Of a DNA stretch of 64,000 bases, positions 39,852-48,823 are shown one piece after another. The position numbers and the translations under genes are program-made. Numbering within the stretch: the first letter of the stretch is position 1; each line of letters starts with the position of its first letter. The notes beneath the pieces are model-generated. The model was not told the DNA's origin and did no database searches. It worked only from the letters and a program-made list of their open reading frames with translations. The stretch comes from Paenalcaligenes faecalis. GTDB taxonomy: Bacteria; Pseudomonadota; Gammaproteobacteria; Burkholderiales; Burkholderiaceae_B. Location: positions 2,280,001-2,344,000 of the forward strand of contig NZ_CP106841.1 in NCBI RefSeq assembly GCF_027557445.1, read 5' to 3'.

Positions 39852-41321
39852 CTACGCCCACCAAGGCACATAACGCATGGCTTTACTACCTGCCGACTCA
39901 TCATAAGGTTTTATAACCCCCGCCTCCACTGTTTGCTTGATAATACGACTAATCATTGCACTATTTTTTACGTCAACTCCAAAGCGCTCACGCAGGGTTG
40001 TATTATTCATCGGCTGGCGACTAAGGTGCTTAAGTACTGCATGCAAATAACATGCACGCACTTTCTCCTCCTTGTCCATATCCTTGAACTCTCGATAAGA
40101 AAATAAAACGCAGCGAGTACTTTCCTCAATAACTTCAAATAAAGGTGCAGGCAATTGGTAAATCTCTGTTTGGATAACTACTTTATCTATGCCGCTACCT
40201 CTCTCCTCACAGAATCCAAGGCGACGCATTAACGAAGCCAAACCCTCATTTCTACTACGAGGGGGACTATCTAAAAATCGCTCTGTTGAAATTAATGGCA
40301 CTCCAGGATTCGTAATTTCAATACGATGATCAAAAATCTCAATCATCGGCCCCGATCCTGTCATATTAAAATCCTGATGGATTATATTGTTAGCAACTAG
40401 CTCACGCAGAGCGAGCTCTGGAAACATAGGAGCCTCACGTCTTAAAGCTCTACCGATCTCCTCATTTGAGGGCAATAAGGTTTTTAAGGTCTCCATCAAG
40501 CCCTCAAACCCTATTGCATAGCCTTTTCTCCCCTCAATTTCACGTATAGTAGTAAAACGATTATCACCTTTATACTGAATGACACGCACAGCTTTACGAG
40601 ATAAATGACGGAAACTATTTAATTGGCGAGCAAATAAGACAGCTCCCAAATTTGTAATTGTCCAACGATCTGAGACTGACTTTTCAATCAATTGCTCAGC
40701 CTCTAAGGCATTTAGAATACTCTCATGACTCTCAGGTAAAACTTGATTTGACAACTCAAAGTACGCAGGATAATCAAGAAGTGCTAAAACCTCATCAACT
40801 CCAAGATTTTCAGCTGCGGCCTGCTGTTCAAAAGGTAAACGATCAAAAATTCTCCAAAGCTCCCGTTCTTTTTCTGGAAAATCACGCAATTTTTTCTTAT
40901 ACGAACCAATACGAATGAACTCAATTCCATCAAACTGCACTGGTGTATGTGACGCTGACTGTATTTCTAAAATTACTACTGATTGATTATGCTCACTTAA
41001 GAACTCGAAAAAACGAAAATTAATCTTAGGTGATATTTTTTGTAGCAACCAACTTTCCAGCTCTTGATTATTATGACGTACAAGGCTTGGTTTAAAAGTC
41101 GTACCAATCACATCATGCGTCCCATCTTGAACGCCCCAAACCATATAAGCACTTTTTTTCCCATATAGTGCAGCAGAGTTAGCTAAGGCCGAAAGATACT
41201 CACCAATCAACTTAGGGTCATCATTATTATGCTTAAACTCTACCCACTCTGTTTCTTGAGATATATGAATAAGCTCTGTTAACAGTGATTTTAAATAGTC
41301 GGTGGTTCGATTAATCGTCAT
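39852..41321 (-). CDS. AlbA/Schlafen-type ATP-binding protein (RecG-like)
   Basis: 489 residues. The N-terminal AlbA_2 (Schlafen-like) domain spans about 1-135 (ETEWVEFKHNNDDPKLIGEYLSALANSAAL, then FIRIGSYKKKL), followed by a GHKL-like ATPase region (ALRELVANNIIHQDFNM, GPMIEIFDHRIEITNPG) and a C-terminal winged helix. Such proteins are often annotated as putative transcriptional regulators or RecG-like helicases; the biochemical role is not established. It lies between a related ATPase gene and hsdR, all same strand. Confidence 0.75.
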   Translation of the reverse strand: MTINRTTDYLKSLLTELIHISQETEWVEFKHNNDDPKLIGEYLSALANSAALYGKKSAYMVWGVQDGTHDVIGTTFKPSLVRHNNQELESWLLQKISPKINFRFFEFLSEHNQSVVILEIQSASHTPVQFDGIEFIRIGSYKKKLRDFPEKERELWRIFDRLPFEQQAAAENLGVDEVLALLDYPAYFELSNQVLPESHESILNALEAEQLIEKSVSDRWTITNLGAVLFARQLNSFRHLSRKAVRVIQYKGDNRFTTIREIEGRKGYAIGFEGLMETLKTLLPSNEEIGRALRREAPMFPELALRELVANNIIHQDFNMTGSGPMIEIFDHRIEITNPGVPLISTERFLDSPPRSRNEGLASLMRRLGFCEERGSGIDKVVIQTEIYQLPAPLFEVIEESTRCVLFSYREFKDMDKEEKVRACYLHAVLKHLSRQPMNNTTLRERFGVDVKNSAMISRIIKQTVEAGVIKPYDESAGSKAMRYVPWWA

Positions 41322-41396
41322 TTTTCACATTAAGAATTTCAATAAATATAGGCAGTGCTACTCACTTTACCTTGTACATACTATCTTTAAAAATAA

Positions 41397-42941
41397 CTAC
41401 TCTAAATTTGAGGAAATAGTTTGTTTTCCCAATACAGTTAAACGATAGGTTTGGCTAGGACTACGAGGTGAATCAGGCTGGGTCATCTCTACCAGCCCAA
41501 GCTCTAAGGCGGGATTCAAATACGCTTTTCTAAAATAAGACCTATCTTTTAAGTTCAAAGCCTGCATTAAATCCACCCTGCTCATCTCATCAAAAATCAC
41601 TAATAATAAGGCTTTTACTTGGGGGGTTACATGAGGGGCTACATGAGGGGCTACATGGTCGGTGACTTGCTCCGTCTCTGCAAAACCTGCATGAATAGGC
41701 AGCCGAATCAAAAAATAACTGCGCTCCTCGTCCGTCTCAAACACAGGCATAGGCGAGCCATTGCTCTGCATTACACGTAAGATCTTTGGCAAACCCGTAG
41801 AGCGCCCTTCAGTTAAATCTAATTCTTTTAAAAACTCACCAATGCGACGATTTCTATAACGGCGACTGACCGCTTTACCAACCTGCAAATCATCTAAACG
41901 GATAGAGCGATCCGGCCCCGGAAAACTCAAAACCATTAATTCGTGAGCATCAATGCGGATCTCAATGGGCTCACGTATTTCATACGAACGGTGATAGACC
42001 GCATTGACCACCGCTTCCTCGATAGCCGCATAAGGAAAATTCCAGAATCGATCCGCCTCGGCACGATCCGGATGCTTGACCACTGCCTCTTTTAAGTACT
42101 GCGTTTTAATAAAGCCGAGGGCTTGACGCGTAATCTGCGCTAAGGGCCCCTTAAACTCTTTTTCCTCAAAGCGATCCCCACCTGCGCCATCAGGGAAATA
42201 CACCACATCAATTTGTGTAGCGGGGAAAAACTGCTCGGGCGAAGGATTAAAAAACAATAAACCTACATTTTTAGGGAACAAGGCCTCTGGTGGGCCACCC
42301 GCAATGTTCATTCGCACCGCTAACTCTTCAATAGGCAAATCAACTGCCTCTAAAGCCAACTCACTACCCACCTCATGCAAATAATCACGGATCAACGTAG
42401 GTGATAAATCAGCTAAGGTAGCCGTTTGCCTATAGCGATCATCAAATGGCACAGTTGCTGTTAAGGATAAGAGCTCACGCTCCGTATCCCCCGTCGCTCT
42501 GACGGTGCTGGTATGTTTTCGCACATAAAACGCCCAATCGGACTTTTTATCCGTTACGTTTGTTTTAGCTTTATACGGTCTCGTCTCCCCACCAGGAGCC
42601 CATAAAACCAAAATACTCTTACCCTGCACCTCATACACCGCACTTAGGGGATGATAAGGTGGCTGCATCGCCGAATTACCCAAATTAAGTAGCTTTTTTT
42701 GAATACTATCAATTTGCTCGGGCAATAAGCCTACGGGAGGCAACACAGGCTGACCATCTGCCTCTGCCACCCCAATCACTAAATAGCCCCCACCTAAATT
42801 CTGAAAATCATTCGCAAAAGCACACAGCGTATGCAAGATGGACTCAGGATTCCAACCCTCTTTGTACTCAATACGCTCACTTTCTACGGTGCGTTGATGG
42901 AGAAGGTTTTCAATATTGATGGGGAGCTTGTTGGTGTGCAT
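41397..42941 (-). CDS. AlbA/Schlafen-type ATP-binding protein
   Basis: 514 residues: AlbA_2 domain (about 15-150, RIEYKEGWNPESILHTLCAFANDF), ATPase segment (AIEEAVVNAVYHRSYEIREPIEIRI, LSFPGPDRSIRLDD), and a C-terminal winged helix. A 12-bp tandem repeat (41629-41652) encodes a repeated HVAP linker before the last domain. It is 14 bp after hsdS, so it belongs to the restriction operon. A deleted second copy of this gene survives at 54369-54784. Confidence 0.75.
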   Translation of the reverse strand: MHTNKLPINIENLLHQRTVESERIEYKEGWNPESILHTLCAFANDFQNLGGGYLVIGVAEADGQPVLPPVGLLPEQIDSIQKKLLNLGNSAMQPPYHPLSAVYEVQGKSILVLWAPGGETRPYKAKTNVTDKKSDWAFYVRKHTSTVRATGDTERELLSLTATVPFDDRYRQTATLADLSPTLIRDYLHEVGSELALEAVDLPIEELAVRMNIAGGPPEALFPKNVGLLFFNPSPEQFFPATQIDVVYFPDGAGGDRFEEKEFKGPLAQITRQALGFIKTQYLKEAVVKHPDRAEADRFWNFPYAAIEEAVVNAVYHRSYEIREPIEIRIDAHELMVLSFPGPDRSIRLDDLQVGKAVSRRYRNRRIGEFLKELDLTEGRSTGLPKILRVMQSNGSPMPVFETDEERSYFLIRLPIHAGFAETEQVTDHVAPHVAPHVTPQVKALLLVIFDEMSRVDLMQALNLKDRSYFRKAYLNPALELGLVEMTQPDSPRSPSQTYRLTVLGKQTISSNLE

Positions 42942-42955
42942 TATGTACTTTTTTC

Positions 42956-44221
42956 TTAATCTACATTGACGCGAACTGTGCCAGTGAGGAGGTCTTGCAT
43001 GAGGGCTTTTTTTAGAGAACGAAGCTGCTCCATCTTCATAGAAACCGTGTTAATACGATTAAATATAGAAAATATCAATCCTGAAATCCGTATCTGCTCT
43101 TCCAAAGGAGGAATTGCATACGATATAGACTCAATTTGCTTAGTACTTACATTAGGTGGATCAGTTCCAAAAATTTCTTCATCAATATCAGCCGCTAGCT
43201 TTTCCCAAGAGAATAAAACAAATAAAAAATCACCAGATACAGCTTTTTCATTTGGAATAATACGAGCCACACGCTGATTTAGTAAAGATGGACTATCAGC
43301 ATCAGTAGCTCTAGCTACTTTTAACTGACCAGAGATTATGGGACGAGTCAACGCTAAGACTATATCTCCACTGTGTATAACAAAACTCTTATACTTCAGT
43401 AAAAAATCATTAGGTAAAAAACTTTTTTGATCCCAAAGCACTTTTCCTACGCCAACATTAGCAATCTTAAGCCAACGACAGCCATCGTTTGACGCATCCA
43501 TACTCTTAAATGCATAACCCCCTTGCACTTTACATACTTCACCCAACTGAACAATAGCCCAACTCTCTGGTATCCGCCCCACTGGCGAATCCTTAAACTC
43601 AGTATGCCCAATGCCTTTGGTCAGCAACTCCTGCATCATGCCTGTTTTTAGGTCTTTCAACTTATCAATCTGTGCACGAGTTTTTTCGATTACATCATCG
43701 ACGGAGGAAAGGATAGCGGCGATTTTTTGTTGTTCGGGGAGTGGTGGCTCTAGAACCTTTATCTCAGACAAAATACCTCTCGCAATTCTAGTCCTCGTAG
43801 TGCCACTAGCATTCACATCAATCTGATGTCGGTAATTTACTGAATTAATGGCAGACATTAACCAATAGTGGTCAGCGTTGTCTGTACGCAATATTGCCAC
43901 GTCAACAACAGTAGCTGCTTTACCACTCTCTAAAGGGTATAAACAAGCCCTGCCCAAAGGCTCAGGCATTCGAGCAATAAGAATGTCATTTTTCTCTAAA
44001 GACGTACAGTTAAGTCGCTGAAACTGCTCATCATTCATGTATCTGGCTGATTTATTCAGAAAAACACCATCACCAATGTCTGCTAACTGAATAAGACGAT
44101 TATCACCGTTCGGATCTTGATCCTTACTTTCAACCCAATCACCATCACTAAATAGTGATTTTGTTGAAGTTATTTGACTTATTGATGACTCTTTCCACCC
44201 TTCAGGAGCTTTATTATTCAT
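42956..44221 (-). CDS. hsdS: type I restriction enzyme specificity subunit
   Basis: 421 residues with two target-recognition domains (about 5-160 and 215-390) each followed by a conserved coiled helix ([22 protein letters not shown], and the second at [20 protein letters not shown]). It sets the DNA sequence recognised; the site cannot be read from sequence. The ATG overlaps the hsdM stop by 8 bp. Confidence 0.93.
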   Translation of the reverse strand: MNNKAPEGWKESSISQITSTKSLFSDGDWVESKDQDPNGDNRLIQLADIGDGVFLNKSARYMNDEQFQRLNCTSLEKNDILIARMPEPLGRACLYPLESGKAATVVDVAILRTDNADHYWLMSAINSVNYRHQIDVNASGTTRTRIARGILSEIKVLEPPLPEQQKIAAILSSVDDVIEKTRAQIDKLKDLKTGMMQELLTKGIGHTEFKDSPVGRIPESWAIVQLGEVCKVQGGYAFKSMDASNDGCRWLKIANVGVGKVLWDQKSFLPNDFLLKYKSFVIHSGDIVLALTRPIISGQLKVARATDADSPSLLNQRVARIIPNEKAVSGDFLFVLFSWEKLAADIDEEIFGTDPPNVSTKQIESISYAIPPLEEQIRISGLIFSIFNRINTVSMKMEQLRSLKKALMQDLLTGTVRVNVD

Positions 44222-45938
44222 ACCCCAACTCCACCAAATACGCCTTCATCACTCGCTCAGCCTCAGCCACTTCTGCATCTAATTCTTTCAGCGATACTTT
44301 GTACTTATCCCACCAACGCTCTAGCTGCTCAATCACTGCCGCAGGTACCTCGCCAACCACCTCACGGATTTTCTGTTTGCTGTCTATCTCTGGTTTGAAG
44401 TCGTAGTAGTCCGCATCACGCGCCACAAAGACGTTCAGCACATCAAAGTCACCCAATATCTCTTCACGTATATACTCACTTTCTACCTCACGTACAGGGA
44501 TGCCGCCGTGCAAGATTGCACGTACATCAAAGATCTCGGGTGGTGGACTGGTGTCGGCGTAACGACGGATATTTAGGTTGTAATCGTTGTCTGCAATTTC
44601 CTCTAAGGTGGCGACTTTGGAATAACGCTTGATCTCCGCAAAGTCCTCAAAGGTTTGCACGATTTTCTTGATGTCTTGTGGACGCAAACTGTTTTGTTTT
44701 GAGCCTTCTTGATACTCAAGCTCAGCATTAATAAAGAGCACTTTGCCTTTACGGTCAGCCGGTTTGTTTTTATTGATGATCAACAAACAAGCGGGAATGC
44801 CCGTGCCGTAGAACAAGCCCGAAGGTAAACCAATCACCGCTTCGAGCAAATCATCATTTAGGATGCCTTCACGGATACGTTTTTCACTGGCTCCACGGAA
44901 TAGCACACCATGCGGCATCACCACCCCTGCCATACCCTCTGCATTAAGGCTAGCAATCATATGCTGCACAAAGGCTAAGTCACCTGCGTCTTTGGGTGGT
45001 GTACCGTAGGGAAAGCGACCATAGGGATCATTGTCCGCCTCGTCCTTGCCCCATTTTTTTAAACTAAAGGGTGGGTTCGCAATCACACGATCAAAGCTCA
45101 TTAGCTCACCGTCTTGCGTATGCTGTGGGCTACCTAAGGTATCGCCTTTACGAATATCTGCACTGTACACACCATGCAAGAACATATTCATCTTACATAT
45201 CGCCCACGTGTTCAGGTTCATCTCCTGACCAAACAAGGACAAGTTAGCTGGATTACCGCCGTGTTCTTTTAAGTAATTTCTGGTTTGAATTAGCATTCCA
45301 CCCGACCCCACTGTTGGGTCATAGATGCGCATGCCGGGCTGTGGTTTTAGCAAATTAACTAATAGCTGTACTACCTCGGATGGCGTATAGAACTCTCCCC
45401 CTTTTTTACCAGCACTGTCCGCAAACATTTTTATTAGGTACTCATAAGCGGTACCTAGCAAATCTGAACGCTCAAAATCTTCATTGCGTAAACGGTAACG
45501 ACTAAAGTGGCTTAGCAAGTCACGCAGTTTTTTATCAGACAATTTATTTTTAATATTGAAGTCTATAGAAACCAGCACCCCTTCTAAAGCAGGGTTGTAT
45601 TCCTCAATGGCTTCGGTAGCCTTGTTCAACGCAGCACCAATATCGTGCTTTAAGTCTTTTAAAGCCTCCCAACGCGCCGTAGGAGGGATATAAAAGGTCT
45701 GGTCATACTCATCCTCGTCCTCGGCTAACTCAAACGCCTGTGCTGCTGTTTTGCCGTTGTCGGTGTAGTACGTGATCACGCCCTCTTTGGCTTCATCAAA
45801 AGCATCGGACAGACGCTTTAAAAACATCATGCCAAAAATGTAGTCTTTGAACTCTGAGGCATCCATGTTGCCACGCAAAATATCTGCCGTTTCCCAGAGG
45901 AAAGATTCAAGTTGTTGTAGGGTGATTTTTTGATTCAT
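44214..45938 (-). CDS. hsdM: type I restriction enzyme methyltransferase subunit
   Basis: 574 residues from ATG 45938 ([12 protein letters not shown]). N6-adenine methylase: SAM motif [14 protein letters not shown] and catalytic motif [14 protein letters not shown], both intact. Methylates host DNA to protect it from HsdR. First gene of the hsdM-hsdS-ATPase-ATPase-hsdR-peptidase operon; the repeat array at 46076-46242 lies upstream. Confidence 0.94.
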   Translation of the reverse strand: MNQKITLQQLESFLWETADILRGNMDASEFKDYIFGMMFLKRLSDAFDEAKEGVITYYTDNGKTAAQAFELAEDEDEYDQTFYIPPTARWEALKDLKHDIGAALNKATEAIEEYNPALEGVLVSIDFNIKNKLSDKKLRDLLSHFSRYRLRNEDFERSDLLGTAYEYLIKMFADSAGKKGGEFYTPSEVVQLLVNLLKPQPGMRIYDPTVGSGGMLIQTRNYLKEHGGNPANLSLFGQEMNLNTWAICKMNMFLHGVYSADIRKGDTLGSPQHTQDGELMSFDRVIANPPFSLKKWGKDEADNDPYGRFPYGTPPKDAGDLAFVQHMIASLNAEGMAGVVMPHGVLFRGASEKRIREGILNDDLLEAVIGLPSGLFYGTGIPACLLIINKNKPADRKGKVLFINAELEYQEGSKQNSLRPQDIKKIVQTFEDFAEIKRYSKVATLEEIADNDYNLNIRRYADTSPPPEIFDVRAILHGGIPVREVESEYIREEILGDFDVLNVFVARDADYYDFKPEIDSKQKIREVVGEVPAAVIEQLERWWDKYKVSLKELDAEVAEAERVMKAYLVELGYE

Positions 45939-46075
45939 TAAACAGGGGTCCATGTACAAAGGGAACAACGTAATTTCAGGCTTTAAGCTAAGCCTTATAT
46001 TCAGATCTTAAAAGGTGGAGTAAACAGTAGGTAAATCATAAAAACAAAATCATTTACTCTCCACTGTATTGTTTA

Positions 46076-46242
46076 TGTGGAGACAAAAATCTTGTCTCCA
46101 TAATAATAAGAGCCTTAGACAATCATAAAAAATATAATAAAAAACTTGTCTCCATATAAATATGGAGATGACATGCTCTATTACCCGAAAGACATTTAAA
46201 ACGGAACATATACCCTTGTATCCCTATTACTATGGAGACAAG
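46076..46242. repeat. repeated CTTGTCTCCATA motif, candidate operator array upstream of hsdM
   Basis: The 12-mer CTTGTCTCCATA occurs exactly at 46091-46102 and 46145-46156, and as its reverse complement at 46231-46242. Near copies at 46078-46086 and 46161-46168 pair with them into hairpins TGGAGACAA-n5-TTGTCTCCA and TCTCCATA-n4-TATGGAGA. The 445-bp spacer 45939-46383 has no other gene. Likely binding sites for a repressor timing the restriction operon (inference). Confidence 0.6.
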
Positions 46243-46383
46243 ATTATTTTTCAACAACTAAGCAACCTCAAGTCACTAGTTTAAGGTAACACTTTAGCCC
46301 TCTCTTACTTTGATTAAGTATCGGTAATACTCGTAAAAATGAGCTATATTAAAATGGATCTAGAGCTAATGGAGTTACCCCAC

Positions 46384-46566
46384 ATGGAAACAAAATACCT
46401 ACTAAAGAGCCCACGTAATGCCTCTCGATTGCGTGAGGCCATTGCCCAAGTAAAGCGAAGTAATGTTAATTATATTGGCTCGAAAACTGGCACAATCGAA
46501 CAGGATCCAACTAACACTTCCAGCCCATCAACGACTCAGAACAGTAATCAAAAAGAAGAAAAATAA
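46384..46566 (+). CDS. small orphan protein resembling the N-terminus of Phd/YefM-type antitoxins
   Basis: 60 residues from ATG 46384, with GGAG about 10 bp upstream. The first part, METKYLLKSPRNASRLREAI, resembles the opening of antitoxins in the YefM/Phd group; the rest is a Ser/Thr/Asn-rich tail unlike them. No toxin gene is next to it: the following gene is the convergent resolvase. It may be a relic of a lost pair or simply unrelated. Confidence 0.4.
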   Translation: METKYLLKSPRNASRLREAIAQVKRSNVNYIGSKTGTIEQDPTNTSSPSTTQNSNQKEEK

Positions 46567-46582
46567 ACTTGTACAGCGCCTC

Positions 46583-47143
46583 TTAGCTATTTTTTAAACG
46601 TGCTAGAGCACTATTTAATGTTGTTCTACTCACTTTAAAATGCTCAGCGACTTCTTTTTTCGTCATATAAGGGTCTAACAACATGGCAGCAGCCTTTTTA
46701 ATATCTGCGTCAGATAACTTCGGTTTACGCCCTCCTTTTCTTCCTCGGGCTCTTGCTGCCTGCAAGCCTGCCAATGTTCTTTCTCTGATCAAACTGTGCT
46801 CGAACTCGGCCAACGCACCAAAAATATGGAAAACTAGACGACCACTAGGACTGGTTGTATCAATAGCTTCAGTTAACGATTTAAACCCGATATCACGCCC
46901 CTGAAGATCATGAATAATAGCGACAAGATCTTTAAGAGACCTCGCTAACCTATCTAACTTCCAAACCACAAGCGTATCGCCCTTTCTTAAAGAGCGTAAA
47001 CAAAGCGCAAGCTCAGGACGATCTCGACTGGTTCCTGTTATCTTCTCTTGAAAAACATCTTCACACCCAGCCTCTCTCAACGCATCCAGTTGTAAGTCTG
47101 GAGTTTGATCCTGAGTACTTACTCGAGCATATCCAATTAACAT
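46583..47143 (-). CDS. serine recombinase (resolvase/invertase family)
   Basis: 186 residues. N-terminal catalytic domain with the nucleophile serine in YARVSTQDQTPDLQ, the conserved Arg-rich segment VWKLDRLARSLKDL, the E-helix region FHIFGALAEFEHSLIRERT, and a C-terminal helix-turn-helix (YMTKKEVAEHFKVSRTTLNSALARL). It fits Tn3-type resolvase or Pin-like invertase. An inverted repeat upstream may be its site. A 40-bp relic of a second copy is at 54804. Confidence 0.9.
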   Translation of the reverse strand: MLIGYARVSTQDQTPDLQLDALREAGCEDVFQEKITGTSRDRPELALCLRSLRKGDTLVVWKLDRLARSLKDLVAIIHDLQGRDIGFKSLTEAIDTTSPSGRLVFHIFGALAEFEHSLIRERTLAGLQAARARGRKGGRKPKLSDADIKKAAAMLLDPYMTKKEVAEHFKVSRTTLNSALARLKNS

Positions 47144-47181
47144 AAAACGTACCTTTATTAGACATAGATTGTTGTACGTGA

Positions 47182-47243
47182 TTTTTGGACATTAATCAAG
47201 CAAAAAAACCGCTTTTTGGAGATGCTTCTTGAACGTCCAAAAA
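47182..47243. promoter_or_regulatory. possible recombination (res-like) site
   Basis: TTTTTGGAC (47182-47190) and GTCCAAAAA (47235-47243) are 9-bp inverted arms 44 bp apart, in the 257-bp gap upstream of the resolvase. The position fits a res site or an autoregulatory site; the dinucleotide crossover cannot be identified. Confidence 0.3.
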
Positions 47244-47400
47244 ACGGTGGTTTTTTAATCACTGAAACAGCTAATCTCTCTACACTATAAGCAGAGGGAT
47301 CGCTTCAATCGCAATTTTCTAGCAAAGACTCGGGAGTTCACAGAGGAATCAAATACTATTTTTAATAACTTCTGTTGATCCACGTGTTCATGATAAATAT

Positions 47401-48113
47401 CTATTTTTTATAAACAAAAAAATTTTCACAACCCTGCATCATTTTCATCTGAGACGGGTCTAAAATTAGCAGGCTAGCATCATCCTCATCACCATAAGCT
47501 TCATTATTTTCCGTCCTAAAGCTCTGGTTAACCCAATACCCATCAGTCCCTAGTAACCAGCAACACGGCTCTTTTTTATCAAACTTAGTTAACTCTGGCG
47601 AGTCAAACCTAGATAACCTAAGTCTGCGAGTAATCCTATGCCTCCCAGGCATATCTGCATGACTATGTGAAAACTCTTCCCCACTAAAATTTGCCATTGT
47701 ATGAACAGGTGTCAACCACACCATACCATACCGTCCTGTTCTGTAAGGCTACCTATACGACAATCGCCACAATTGATTGCCCAACTTCCATTTACATTAT
47801 CGATGACCAGTACTGCATATGCCGCCATCTCCAATACAAAACCAGCAATATACTGATCACCGTGAATACTCTTCATTTCAGTTATCAATAAATCATAAGT
47901 AATAACATCGTATTTTTGCACAGCTACTAAAATCTTATTAACCCAGTATTTACTGTATTCTGCACCCTTTAAGCCTCGCTCAGCAGCATCAACTAGCACT
48001 GCTATTATCTGGCTTGATCCTATATACACCCCACCTGTATCTAGATTCTCCTTTCTTGCTCGCCCCTTCCTCGTAGACCACTTATTCACAACATCTAATG
48101 GGAAGTCAATCAT
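47401..48113 (-). pseudogene. PP2C-family phosphatase, frameshifted by a 5-bp duplication
   Basis: Two overlapping frames (47712-48113 and 47401-47724) read as one protein when one CCATA unit at 47721-47730 is removed; the joined frame is exactly 235 codons plus stop. Together they show PP2C motifs in order: RKENLDTG (metal Asp), VLVDAAERGLKG (in place of DGHGG), WAINCGDCRIG (GDSR-like motif), TPVHTMANF, LLGTDGYW (metal Asp) and GDEDDASLLIL. Separately each half lacks one metal-binding Asp, so the encoded enzyme is presumably inactive unless ribosomal slippage or loss of the repeat occurs. It starts 2 bp after the nucleotidyltransferase stop. Confidence 0.72.
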
Positions 48114-48115
48114 TA

Positions 48116-48823
48116 TCAATCCCTCAAGGAAGTTGCCATACTAAGATTTTCGAACAACAATCGTGCATGCTCGCCCTGATCCTGCACACAATTTGCAATT
48201 GCTATCTGAATCTGACTATTCCTCAATAAAAGACTTAAATTCTCTTCAATAAAACCTTTTAACTCGTCATTCTGTACTTGCCTGAGCTCATCCAAAAGAC
48301 TTTCACGACCATTAAATAGATTAAGAATATCCTCGACATCTTGACTCATAAGAGCATCACCATCGCCTCTACCGAGATATGCCTCCAATTTTGTAGCAAT
48401 AAAGTAAGGCGGTGAAACAAGACGAATAGTTAGCTGGTCAGTTAAAATATATGGTATGGCCGTTTCAACAGCACCTGCATACCATTTATTTGTGAACCCT
48501 AGAATCTTCTCATCATCAGGCATAAAATCAACTCGTAATTCTCCCAGAAACAATGCACATACAGGCGCTTCCGTATCCAATCTTTCCTTAAAACCTAGAT
48601 TATTTAGTTTTCTTATAAATCCGTTCCAAGCTGGATATCCCATTACAGGAATAATCAAATCAACATCCTCTGTATGTCGCACCTGATCTCGAGCATAGTC
48701 ATCTGTAATTAATAAACTAGTTGTACATCCTCCTACAAAAACCACCTGCTCCAGCAGCTCACATCCTAATGCTTGAGCAACTTTAATAATCATTTCTTTA
48801 TATCGATTAACCTCACCTGTCAT
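48116..48823 (-). CDS. nucleotidyltransferase-fold protein (AbiEii-like)
   Basis: 235 residues from ATG 48823, with GGAG 7 bp upstream. Polymerase-beta-like nucleotidyltransferase: VVFVGGCTTSLLI carries the GG/S loop, EDVDLIIPV supplies two metal Asp, and LRVDFMP the third. This resembles AbiEii/AbiGii toxins, which nucleotidylate targets such as tRNA, but it is smaller and diverged. It overlaps the upstream HTH gene by 11 bp, as toxin genes overlap their antitoxins. Confidence 0.7.
   Translation of the reverse strand: MTGEVNRYKEMIIKVAQALGCELLEQVVFVGGCTTSLLITDDYARDQVRHTEDVDLIIPVMGYPAWNGFIRKLNNLGFKERLDTEAPVCALFLGELRVDFMPDDEKILGFTNKWYAGAVETAIPYILTDQLTIRLVSPPYFIATKLEAYLGRGDGDALMSQDVEDILNLFNGRESLLDELRQVQNDELKGFIEENLSLLLRNSQIQIAIANCVQDQGEHARLLFENLSMATSLRD

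Noticed and set aside
46076-46242. CRISPR array for the repeated CTTGTCTCCATA motif
   Set aside because: Repeats are 12 bp in mixed orientations with irregular spacing; no cas genes.
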